From Chloroflexota bacterium (lineage in GTDB: Bacteria > Chloroflexota > Dehalococcoidia > Lucifugimonadales > JADFKI01): DNA of 7,951 bases. The stretch is taken from NCBI GenBank assembly GCA_024648655.1, contig JAGGDZ010000387.1, forward strand, positions 1 to 7,951. Reading direction: 5' to 3'. Both the position numbers and the translations under genes were made by a program. The notes under the pieces were generated by a model. The model did not search any database. It was not told the DNA's origin and saw only the letters and a program-made list of their open reading frames with translations. Every line of letters starts with the position of its first letter. The first letter of the stretch is position 1. Positions 1 to 6,430 of the stretch are shown in pieces.

Positions 1-1836
1 GAAAACCTTGCCAAGTACCGCGGGGCGGAATTCGCGACTTTGTGCTCGGCGAAGGCGACGAATGAGGACGGCTATATTCAGCAGAAGTTCGCGCGGCTGG
101 TTATGCAGAGCAACCATATCGACCACTGCACGCGGCTGTGCCATTCGCCTTCCGTTGAGGCGATGCTGACTTCGCTAGGCAGCGGGGCGACCAGCAACTC
201 GTACCAGGACTACGAGGAGGCCGGATGTCTCGTCATAATCGGGTCGGATGCGAACTCCAACCACCCTGTGGCGGCATCGCGGATGCGGCGGGCGGTAATC
301 GAGAGGGGAGCGAAGCTCATCGTAATCAATCCACGCCGCATCGAGATGTGCGACTTCGCGGAATTGTGGCTGAGGCCACGCCCCGGGACCGATGTGGCGC
401 TGCTGAACGCGATGGCGAAGGTAATTTTGGACGAAGGCCTGGTGGACTGGGACTTTGTGAGCGGGCGTACGGAAGACTTTGAAGAGTGGCGAGAGGTCGT
501 TGACACGTACACGCTCGAATACACGGAAGGCATTACGGGGGTTGCGGCAGCAGACATCGCGGAGGCTGCGCGAATTTACGCCAAGCCGCCATTCAGTGGC
601 TCCTGCCTCATCTGGGGAATGGGCATCACCCAGCACATGATGGGAACGGCGAACGCGCATAGTCTGCTGAACTTGTCATTCGTCGCAGGTCAGCTGGGCA
701 GACCGGGCTCAGGTATATCTCCCCTGCGCGGGCAAAACAATGTGCAGGGCTGCGGAGACGCGGGCTGTCTTCCGAATGCGTTCCCCGGCTATCAGATAAT
801 CTCCGCGGACACGGTTTCGAAGTTCCGGCAAGCGTGGGGCAATCATCCCCTGCCTGATAAGGAAGGTCTTGTAATCACTGAGATGATGCTGGACATGGAC
901 ATTGGACGCATAAAGGCGATGTACGTCACAGGCGAGAACCCTTTGCTGAGTGAGCCGAACTTGCATCACGCTGAAGAGACATTCCGGAAGCTGGAGTTCC
1001 TTGTAGTGCAGGACATATTCCTTCATGAGACCGCACAGATAGCCGACCTAGTTCTGCCGGCAACGTCGTTCGCGGAGAAGGATGGAACGTTCACGAACAG
1101 CGAAAGGCGAGTGCAGCGAGTCCGCAAGGTAGTCAAACCCATCGGCGAAAGCCGGCCGGATTGGGAGATTATCTGCGACCTAGCGCGGCGAATGAGTCGG
1201 GACCTCGGACTTGGGCTGGAAGACCAGTTCGCCTTCACACACCCGTCCGAGATCTGGCAGGAGATGGCAGACAATACGCCCATCATCGCCGGGATCTCAT
1301 ACGATCGTCTTGAGCAAGAAGGCGGCATCCAGTGGCCCTGCCCGACACCTGACCATCCCGGCACGCGATTCCTGTATGAGAACGACTTTCCGCGTGGGCC
1401 CAGAGCCAAGTTCGTCGGTTTCCACCAGGGGCCTCAGGCTGAAGAGATGCCGACAAAGCGATTCCCTCTGATTCTGAATACCGGGCGCATTCTGTATCAC
1501 TGGCATGGCGGGACTATAACGCGCAGGGCGGATAATCTGCTGGCGCGCGCTCCGGAACTGGAAATCAACATGAGCGCAGAGGACGGCGAAAAGTACAAAG
1601 TCGCAGACGGCGAATGGATCAGCCTGAAGTCCCGGCGTGGCGTCTTGGAAGGTAGGGCACTTTACACCGAAAAGATGCGTTCCGGCGAAGTGTTCGTGCC
1701 GTTCGTCAAGCTACAGGAGCACGCCGCTAATTTCCTGACCTCAGATGCGCTCGACCCGTTCTCCGGAATTCCGGAGTACAAGGTTTGCGCCGTGCGTATC
1801 GAGAAGATGGGTGAGCCGATTCACTCTGCGGATTAA
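1..1836 (+). CDS. fdhF: Formate dehydrogenase catalytic (alpha) subunit, cysteine type, 5' partial
   Basis: Molybdopterin-dependent oxidoreductase that would oxidise formate to CO2 (or run in reverse). The frame is open from base 1, so the N-terminal Fe4S4 domain and true start lie outside; 611 residues are visible (numbered from base 1). The catalytic segment reads HCTRLCHSPSV: Cys47 (codon 139-141) is the expected Mo ligand, in the place of Sec140 of E. coli FdhF, and is followed by the conserved His48. The RGQNNVQG motif supplies Arg243, the probable counterpart of the E. coli active-site arginine. The guanine-dinucleotide cofactor-binding region (GSDANSNHPV, GENPLLSEPN) and the C-terminal MopB domain (FPLILNTGR, HWHGGTITRR, IPEYKVCAVR) follow in normal order. 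No membrane segment is seen. Electron-transfer partners are not in the window. Another formate dehydrogenase-like oxidoreductase is possible, but the RLCH and QNNVQG motifs favour formate. The gene ends tail to tail with a DUF429 gene. Confidence 0.92.
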   Translation, partial: ENLAKYRGAEFATLCSAKATNEDGYIQQKFARLVMQSNHIDHCTRLCHSPSVEAMLTSLGSGATSNSYQDYEEAGCLVIIGSDANSNHPVAASRMRRAVIERGAKLIVINPRRIEMCDFAELWLRPRPGTDVALLNAMAKVILDEGLVDWDFVSGRTEDFEEWREVVDTYTLEYTEGITGVAAADIAEAARIYAKPPFSGSCLIWGMGITQHMMGTANAHSLLNLSFVAGQLGRPGSGISPLRGQNNVQGCGDAGCLPNAFPGYQIISADTVSKFRQAWGNHPLPDKEGLVITEMMLDMDIGRIKAMYVTGENPLLSEPNLHHAEETFRKLEFLVVQDIFLHETAQIADLVLPATSFAEKDGTFTNSERRVQRVRKVVKPIGESRPDWEIICDLARRMSRDLGLGLEDQFAFTHPSEIWQEMADNTPIIAGISYDRLEQEGGIQWPCPTPDHPGTRFLYENDFPRGPRAKFVGFHQGPQAEEMPTKRFPLILNTGRILYHWHGGTITRRADNLLARAPELEINMSAEDGEKYKVADGEWISLKSRRGVLEGRALYTEKMRSGEVFVPFVKLQEHAANFLTSDALDPFSGIPEYKVCAVRIEKMGEPIHSAD

Positions 1837-2672
1837 GACTTGGGAACGTATATCCAGCCCTCCAAATTTGCTGCTGTCAGTTCAGCGCGGTTGGGATGAC
1901 GGAATCTCGCTGCATTCTGCGCCCAGCATGCCGCGGTTACAGCCGCGATCACCGAGTCTAGGCAGTCGTCGTTGGCAAGGCAATCTTCCCGCAGGTCTGC
2001 GATGTTGGGCAGGTCAATACCGGACTTGATAGAAAGGCTATCAAAGATGAATCTGCGGTTCTGCAAAGCGTTGCGCGCCTTTTTATATCTCTTATAAACG
2101 GCATAATCAAAGCCGATTGCCTTAAGGAATGCGCCCGGCATCGTTTCCAGTAAGGTTACGGTCGAATCCCGGTCAGCGGTTTGCGACTCTAAGGGCGGCA
2201 CAACCCAGCGGCTTGTGCTCCTGCTGTGCAGTTCGCTCAGCATTCTGATGCCTAAGAAGGTCATCGGAAGCATGTTGGGATTTACCTTATGGAGTGGTGA
2301 GAAACTCTCGGGGAAATGGTATTCGTCCCCAGCTCTCTTTAGCTCCCCGAACCGTTCAACGAATGCATCTCGCGTCGCAATGAATTCGTGCTGTGTCATT
2401 CCCGCAAGCAAATACCAGACATCGGGCATAGATTTGATGTCGTTGCCGCCGCATAGGCTGTTAGCAAATGCGCGGGGAACGCCAAATGGGAAATCTATCC
2501 CTGCCACAGCAGGAGTTGATACCGTTGACAGTAGATTGAGCACTTGCTTGCGAGGGGTCATTTCGGCATTGTAGAACAAAAGCACGCCATCCACGGTAAG
2601 TTTACCTTGGGCAACCCACGTACTTCGGTCGCTCTTCGCGTCGCTGAAGTCAATGCCGATAATCGAGGTCAT
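1833..2672 (-). CDS. DUF429 family protein (predicted RNase H-like nuclease fold)
   Basis: A 279-residue protein with the hallmarks of DUF429. It opens with a first beta-strand IIGIDFSDAK (Asp8), has a second acidic strand VAGIDFPFG (Asp60), and a late acidic helix NDDCLDSVIAAVTAA (Asp235, Asp236, Asp239). In RNase H-like folds, acidic residues at such places bind metal; the biochemical role of DUF429 proteins is not established, so nuclease activity is inference. The protein ends with EGWIYVP. The start is the ATG at 2672, because an AGAGG Shine-Dalgarno lies five bases upstream (2678-2682) and the protein begins right at the conserved strand. A longer open frame to 2846 adds only low-complexity sequence without homology. 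No signal peptide or membrane segment is visible. It is transcribed alone, divergently from the 214-aa gene and convergently with the formate dehydrogenase gene. Confidence 0.8.
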   Translation of the reverse strand: MTSIIGIDFSDAKSDRSTWVAQGKLTVDGVLLFYNAEMTPRKQVLNLLSTVSTPAVAGIDFPFGVPRAFANSLCGGNDIKSMPDVWYLLAGMTQHEFIATRDAFVERFGELKRAGDEYHFPESFSPLHKVNPNMLPMTFLGIRMLSELHSRSTSRWVVPPLESQTADRDSTVTLLETMPGAFLKAIGFDYAVYKRYKKARNALQNRRFIFDSLSIKSGIDLPNIADLREDCLANDDCLDSVIAAVTAACWAQNAARFRHPNRAELTAANLEGWIYVPKS

Positions 2673-2715
2673 AACTACCTCTTTCAATCCTTGGGCGGGG
2701 ACTCCGGGTCGCCGA

Positions 2716-2724
2716 ATTGTAACA
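2716..2724 (-). promoter_or_regulatory. Candidate extended -10 promoter element for the DUF429 gene
   Basis: Read on the minus strand this is TGT followed by TACAAT, which fits an extended -10 (TGn plus a hexamer matching TATAAT at five of six bases). It lies 43 bases upstream of the DUF429 ATG. No convincing -35 box is seen, as is allowed for extended -10 promoters. Assigned by eye only. Confidence 0.35.
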
Positions 2725-2762
2725 CCTGCACCCGTCGGCGGCGCCGCACACTCACCCAATTC

Positions 2763-2771
2763 TGGTATTAT
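2763..2771 (+). promoter_or_regulatory. Candidate extended -10 promoter element for the 214-aa gene cluster
   Basis: The sequence TGG followed by TATTAT fits an extended -10 element and lies 35 bases upstream of the ATG at 2807. No good -35 box is found 16-18 bases upstream, where the sequence is GC-rich and includes the palindrome GCGGCGCCGC (2738-2747). If active, it would drive the 214-aa, 190-aa and dehydratase genes. Assigned by eye only. Confidence 0.35.
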
Positions 2772-2806
2772 TCCTTCTGACAAACTTTCACCCGGAAGGA
2801 CATCCC

Positions 2807-3451
2807 ATGACGACGCCCCTGACACAGATAGCCCGACCCGAAGCAAGACAGTACACAGGACAGCGCAAGCTGTTTCTCGTGCCGATATTTCTTTTTCCGC
2901 CGGACATTCCCGAAGATGTCGCCCAACTGCTTGAACGCTACTGGTCCGAGGTTCGGGATCATATTCAGAATTTGGAGAGGACGCTCGGCAGCGTAAAGTA
3001 TGTCTTCCACGAGACGATATACGCCGATGGAGAAGAAGGCATGAGGATGGTCGAGGCGATGAACCCGTTCGGCGGCACCTTCATCCAGGCGATATGCAGT
3101 GGGGACGCTTCGCTGGAATCGACCGAGGATAGAGCGATCGTTGAAGAGCACAGCGACTGGCAACGGTGCCTGTCAATAGGGTTGATGAGCGAGAAGGTAA
3201 TGAACCTCGCGATAAGCGGCATTCAGGAGACGACTCGGCAGCGCTTCGAGCATATAGGACAGCGCATATCCGATACCGTAAAGGAGGACGAAGTGGGCAC
3301 GCTGTTCATAAGCGAGGGGCACAGCGTGCAGTTTCCCAGTGACATCCAGGTGTTTTTCGTAGCGCCGCCAGCACTGGATGCAGTGAAACGCTGGATAAAT
3401 GACCAGATGCGCGCCACCACGCAGCCACAAACTGACGGAGAGCCGCAATGA
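2807..3451 (+). CDS. Uncharacterised conserved protein, 214 aa
   Basis: I cannot assign a function. The start is the ATG at 2807 with AAGGA six bases upstream (2796-2800). The protein is soluble-looking: a hydrophobic strand KLFLVPIFLFPP (21-32) is too short and proline-rich for a membrane segment, and an amphipathic helix follows (36-60). A charged middle contains HETIYADGEEGMRMVEAMNP (68-87), then a helix SEKVMNLAISGIQETTRQRFEH (128-149), of which the last part is rich in charged residues. The C-terminal block LFISEGHSVQFP (166-177) and VFFVAPPALD (182-191) looks conserved. The pattern of a basic helix, then EVGTLFIS, weakly recalls domain 3 of eRF1-like release factors, but this is a guess without alignment. 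It overlaps the next gene by ATGA, so the two are probably translated together, and the dehydratase follows directly. Confidence 0.75.
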   Translation: MTTPLTQIARPEARQYTGQRKLFLVPIFLFPPDIPEDVAQLLERYWSEVRDHIQNLERTLGSVKYVFHETIYADGEEGMRMVEAMNPFGGTFIQAICSGDASLESTEDRAIVEEHSDWQRCLSIGLMSEKVMNLAISGIQETTRQRFEHIGQRISDTVKEDEVGTLFISEGHSVQFPSDIQVFFVAPPALDAVKRWINDQMRATTQPQTDGEPQ

Positions 3452-4020
3452 GCAAGAAATGGCAGATGCGGAAATTCAATCTGTCTGACAAGCACAGATG
3501 GAAAGCGAAGCCCGGCAACAAAATCTTCGTCATCAACCGAGGCGCAGTGCATTTCGAACATCCCGGTGACTGGATTGCCAAGCCCGAAGGCGGCTCCATC
3601 TGTCTCTATGACGGTGTGGAGCCTGATGATAATATACGTCTCCAGGTGTCAGTCACCCAGATAGGGCCTAACGGACTCACGTTTGACTGGAACAGAATGC
3701 CGTCCCTTGCGTATCAGATGGAACATGCGGTGCTTGCGGATGACAATCGACATCGCACTCGCCGGGGGCCGATGCTGAAGGTGCAACGACAAGACCTCGA
3801 ATACGCTTGGCTGGAGATTGACTTTATTGACCCGACCGAGAGGCGAACGGCGCACTCAAGAGCCTGCCTTGCTCGGGGCGGCAATGTGCAGGCGCTGATA
3901 ACCATGGAATACTGGCCTGAACACCACACCATAGCTAACAACGTATGGAATGACGTGCTGGAATCCCTGAAGCTAGCCGTTTATGTGGAAAACCCTTTCA
4001 GGGGACCGCTGAATAGGTGA
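3448..4020 (+). CDS. Uncharacterised protein, 190 aa, possibly PsbP/Mog1-like fold
   Basis: I do not recognise a specific family. The ATG at 3448 overlaps the previous stop in an ATGA, and GGAG (3437-3440) sits seven bases upstream, so the start is firm and translational coupling likely. The basic N-terminus (1-22) is not a signal peptide. A strand then FEHPGDWI (36-43) opens the main domain, and it ends with a helix around WNDVLESLKL (167-176). That layout of an early 'hydrophobic-HP-x-DW' and a late 'helix-SLKL' resembles PsbP/Mog1/DcrB-like small domains, which supports a fold guess only. An arginine-rich turn RHRTRRGP (101-108) lies in the middle. No membrane segment or catalytic motif is evident. 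The gap to the chosen dehydratase start is 14 bases, so it likely shares a transcript with it. Confidence 0.72.
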   Translation: MSKKWQMRKFNLSDKHRWKAKPGNKIFVINRGAVHFEHPGDWIAKPEGGSICLYDGVEPDDNIRLQVSVTQIGPNGLTFDWNRMPSLAYQMEHAVLADDNRHRTRRGPMLKVQRQDLEYAWLEIDFIDPTERRTAHSRACLARGGNVQALITMEYWPEHHTIANNVWNDVLESLKLAVYVENPFRGPLNR

Positions 4021-4021
4021 C

Positions 4022-4027
4022 GAGGAG
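4022..4027 (+). promoter_or_regulatory. Shine-Dalgarno deciding the dehydratase start
   Basis: GAGGAG lies seven bases upstream of the ATG at 4035. It favours this start over the in-frame GTG at 4017, which would add six residues and overlap the previous stop as GTGA. Confidence 0.7.
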
Positions 4028-4034
4028 TAATCCA

Positions 4035-5738
4035 ATGACAACTAACGGCAGTCCACTTCGCAGTCGCGCGTGGTTTGATACGCCCGAACTTTATGGCTGG
4101 CTGAGGCAGGCGGCGTTCAAGGCGGAAGGTTTCGGTGAGCCTGCGTACCAGAACAAGCCCATCATCGGCATCTGTAACACCTGGAGCGAACTGACGCATT
4201 GCAACGCTCACCTGCGCCAACTTGCGGAGGCAGTCAAGCGTGGTGTGTGGCAGGCGGGCGGGTTCCCAATGGAGTTCCCGGTAATGTCACTGGGCGAGTA
4301 CAATATGCGTCCTACTACAATGCTCTTTCGCAATCTGATGAGCATGGATGTGGAGGAGTCAATCAGGGCTAACCCGCTTGACGGCGTAGTGTTACTCGCG
4401 GGCTGCGACAAGACGACACCTGCCGTGCTGATGGGTGCCGCAAGCGCGGACATACCCGCCATCCTAGTCACCGGGGGACCTCAGCTCAAGGGCAACTGGC
4501 GTGGGGAGGAGCTGGGTTCATGCACGGATTGCAGGCGCTATCACACGGAGCTTAGAGCGGGTAGCATCTCGGAAGAGCAGTGGGCGGAGCTTCAGAACTC
4601 CATCGTGCGAAGTCCGGGCCACTGCATGGTAATGGGCACGGCGTCAACGATGGCGTCAATGGGTGAGTCTATGGGCATGGCGCTTCCGGGTAACGCCGCG
4701 ATTCCTGCGGTTGATTCTCGCCGCATCCAGCTTGCGGAGGCGTCGGGTAGGCAGGCGATGGAGCTTGTGAAGCGGGACCTTCGGCCATCGAAGATAATGA
4801 CGCCGGAAGCCTTTGAGAACGCCATTCGCACGCTTCATGCGCTTGGTGGCTCGACCAACGCCATCATCCATCTCACGGCAATCGCGGGACGGCTGGGCAT
4901 TGAACTACCGCTGACACTATTTGATGAATTGTCGCGTACAACGCCTTTCATACTGAATCTAAAGCCGTCGGGTGAGTTCCTGATGGAAGACTTCTTCTAC
5001 GCGGGTGGGCTTCCCGCGCTTCTCAACGAGCTGCGTCCGCTGCTACATACCGAGCAGACGACCGTTACAGGCAGGACGCTGGGCGAGAACGTAGCAGGCA
5101 TCGTCAACCACAACCCCGACCTTATCCGCAGCCTCAACGAGCCGCTCAATGCAGAGGGCGGCTTGGCGGTCGTGTACGGCTCGCTGGCACCGAGTGGCGG
5201 CGTCATCAAGCCGACGGCGGCTTCTCCGGAGTTGCTGACGCACCGAGGGCGCGCCGTCGTGTTCGAGGACCACGACGATATGGAACACCGGATCGATGAT
5301 CCTGAGCTGGACGTTACTCCAGAGGACGTGCTGGTGATGCGGAACGCGGGGCCACTGGGCGGGCCCGGCATGCCGGAGTGGGGATTCCTGCCGCTGCCTA
5401 AGAAGCTGTTGCAGCGCGGCATTCGCGACATGGTACGCCTCAGTGACGCGCGCATGAGCGGTACGGCGTTCGGCACTGTGGTGGTGCATGTTACGCCGGA
5501 GTCTGCGTCCGGCAGCCCGCTTGCTGCCGTGCAGAATGGCGACATCATAGAGCTGGACGTGCCCAACCGCAGGCTTGACCTTCTCGTGGACGACAGGGAA
5601 GTGCAGCGTAGGCTGTCGGAGATACCGGTGCAGAAGCCGCACTTTGAGAGGGGCTACGGCGTGATGTACTCGCAGCACGTGATGCAGGCTGACAAAGGGT
5701 GCGACTTCGACTTCTTACGTGCGGAAGGACTGGTATAA
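4035..5738 (+). CDS. IlvD/Edd-family sugar-acid (pentonate-type) dehydratase
   Basis: A 567-residue dehydratase that would remove water from an aldonic acid to give a 2-keto-3-deoxy acid. It has the Fe-S ligand cysteines of the family: Cys56 (THCNAH), Cys124 (AGCDK) and Cys197 (GHCMVMGTAST). Their spacing (68 and 73) equals that of Cys59, Cys127 and Cys200 in Rhizobium L-arabinonate dehydratase, a [2Fe-2S] enzyme. Lys126 follows Cys124 as expected for the metal-binding lysine, and Ser475 in RMSGT is the probable catalytic base. The blocks FPVMSLGE and MRPTTMLFRNLMSMDVEE favour the sugar-acid branch over dihydroxy-acid dehydratase IlvD, which normally carries other sequence here. The exact substrate (arabinonate, xylonate, galactonate or other) cannot be read from sequence. 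An extra Cys163-x2-Cys166 pair is unusual. The C-terminus looks complete. It is the last gene of the plus-strand cluster; no terminator hairpin is evident after it. Confidence 0.88.
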   Translation: MTTNGSPLRSRAWFDTPELYGWLRQAAFKAEGFGEPAYQNKPIIGICNTWSELTHCNAHLRQLAEAVKRGVWQAGGFPMEFPVMSLGEYNMRPTTMLFRNLMSMDVEESIRANPLDGVVLLAGCDKTTPAVLMGAASADIPAILVTGGPQLKGNWRGEELGSCTDCRRYHTELRAGSISEEQWAELQNSIVRSPGHCMVMGTASTMASMGESMGMALPGNAAIPAVDSRRIQLAEASGRQAMELVKRDLRPSKIMTPEAFENAIRTLHALGGSTNAIIHLTAIAGRLGIELPLTLFDELSRTTPFILNLKPSGEFLMEDFFYAGGLPALLNELRPLLHTEQTTVTGRTLGENVAGIVNHNPDLIRSLNEPLNAEGGLAVVYGSLAPSGGVIKPTAASPELLTHRGRAVVFEDHDDMEHRIDDPELDVTPEDVLVMRNAGPLGGPGMPEWGFLPLPKKLLQRGIRDMVRLSDARMSGTAFGTVVVHVTPESASGSPLAAVQNGDIIELDVPNRRLDLLVDDREVQRRLSEIPVQKPHFERGYGVMYSQHVMQADKGCDFDFLRAEGLV

Positions 5739-5767
5739 GAAAAGACTCGACAGTCAGAACGGCCCGT

Positions 5768-5821
5768 CCGAATGTCCACATCCTCATCAAGGTATATCGC
5801 AGCGAACGGGCTGTCGTTCAC
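5768..5821 (-). pseudogene. Truncated N-terminus of a PIN-like toxin (DUF5615 type)
   Basis: Minus-strand codons from a GTG at 5821 read a short N-terminus containing AAIYLDEDVDIR (residues 7-18). A beta-strand followed by LDED/LDEN is the typical opening of DUF5615-type PIN-like proteins, with the first Asp as an expected metal ligand. The GTG overlaps the stop of the DUF433 frame as GTGA, the arrangement expected of an antitoxin-toxin pair. After about 18 codons the resemblance ends; the frame runs on to a stop at 5654, antisense to the dehydratase C-terminus, with no toxin-like sequence. Such proteins are normally about 100-120 residues, so most of the gene is missing. The match is short, so a chance resemblance is possible, but the position right behind DUF433 supports it. 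Confidence 0.5.
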
Positions 5822-6093
5822 TTGTCCCTCAGATTCGGATGGGTGAGATGGTCGAGGACACTGTTTGGCGCAATGTAAACTGCTATTTCTTTCTTGTGGG
5901 CGTTATAGTAACTGAGCGCGTCGTCTATAGTTTCTAAACTAAGGTGAGGAAGTTCTTCAAGAATCTCTTCGTGCGTGTATCCCACGCGAGTTTTCCACAA
6001 TCGCGCACACCAGAGTTAGCGTGCCTTTTATGATGGGTTCGCGGCTTAGTATGCTTTCTTTCCTGATGATGTGCTGGTGATTGGTGGAGTCAT
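5818..6093 (-). pseudogene. Frameshifted DUF433-family antitoxin-like gene
   Basis: DUF433 proteins are small, helix-turn-helix-like, and often the antitoxin partner of a PIN-like toxin. The C-terminal half is in one frame (5818 to about 5988): RVGYTH, then EEILEELPHLSLETIDDAL, then SYYNAHKKEI, a near-textbook DUF433 ending. The N-terminal half is in another frame (about 6070 to 5990): IIRKESILSREPIIKGT and then LTLVCAIVENS, matching the usual 'ilsGePiIkGTRItV..ive' opening. Joining them needs one shift near 5989, where a single leftover T sits between AAC and CGC; a 1-base insertion or 2-base deletion would explain it. The N-terminal frame has no ATG or GTG before its motif. A possible original start is the ATG at 6093, with AAGGA ten bases upstream, but that needs a second shift near 6070. 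The TTG at 6000 would give only a 60-residue half-domain. Confidence 0.72.
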
Positions 6094-6430
6094 ATCTGCT
6101 AGATCCTTATTTTTCATAGCCCAAGAAAAGATAGCCATCTCTACATCTATAGGCGTGAATTCTTGGGATTTTCCATCAATATCGCAGTAAGAATAGCCCC
6201 CGTCATTAAGAGCCTTCGCTATTCGTTCACATTCGGGCACGAACTCGTCAATGTATTTGCGTAAATTATATTTGAAATCTCTGTCGTTATAAACTGAAAG
6301 ACGCAGTTTACAATGTTTCCTGCTGTAGGTCTGTAGCTTGAAGTTTATCGTGTTTGTCCAATCCAAATTGCTCGCGATAGCGTCTGAACCAGTTTCCGAT
6401 TGTCGCGGGCACAATAGTTGTATTTCTCAT
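6046..6430 (-). pseudogene. Unrecognised small gene, apparently split by a frameshift
   Basis: Two overlapping frames carry protein-like sequence. From the ATG at 6430 a 40-codon frame includes IGNWFRRYREQFGLDKH and stops with TAA at 6308-6310. Right there the next frame takes over with LRLSVYNDRDFKYNLRKY, continues through KALNDGGYSYCDIDGKSQ and PIDVEMAIFSWAMKNKD, and stops at 6046. The second frame is open back to a TTG at 6414, but its part upstream of about 6310 is Ser/Thr-rich and looks like the shadow of the first frame. I therefore read a single ancestral protein of about 125-130 residues broken by a shift near 6308-6312. Alternatively there are two small overlapping genes. The family is unknown to me. 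It is 34 bases downstream of the dehydrogenase stop and on the same strand, so it could be on that transcript. Confidence 0.45.

Noticed and set aside
40..42. TTG at 40 as a true start of the formate dehydrogenase gene.
   Set aside because: The frame is open to base 1, the residues before it fit the family, and the Fe-S domain must lie upstream.
2673..2846. N-terminal extension of the DUF429 frame up to 2846.
   Set aside because: The added 58 residues show no homology, cross the divergent promoter region and the start of the 214-aa gene, and a Shine-Dalgarno supports the ATG at 2672.
4017..4034. GTG at 4017 as the dehydratase start, overlapping the previous stop as GTGA.
   Set aside because: The GAGGAG seven bases before the ATG at 4035 is the better signal. 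The alternative adds only six residues and cannot be fully excluded.
4997..5678. Long minus-strand frames opposite the dehydratase gene (189 and 211 codons).
   Set aside because: They lie antisense to a gene with verified motifs, and their translations are rich in Ser, Arg, His and Pro without recognisable domains.
5803..5818. Hairpin GAACG-GGCTGT-CGTTC as a terminator after the dehydratase.
   Set aside because: The stem is only five pairs and no T-run follows on either strand.
5818..6000. An intact 60-residue DUF433 gene starting at the TTG at 6000.
   Set aside because: It would hold only half the domain, and the missing half is present just upstream in another frame.
5985..6312. Programmed ribosomal frameshifting to explain the two frame changes.
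   Set aside because: No slippery heptamer, following stem-loop or other stimulating signal was seen at either place; decay or error is simpler.
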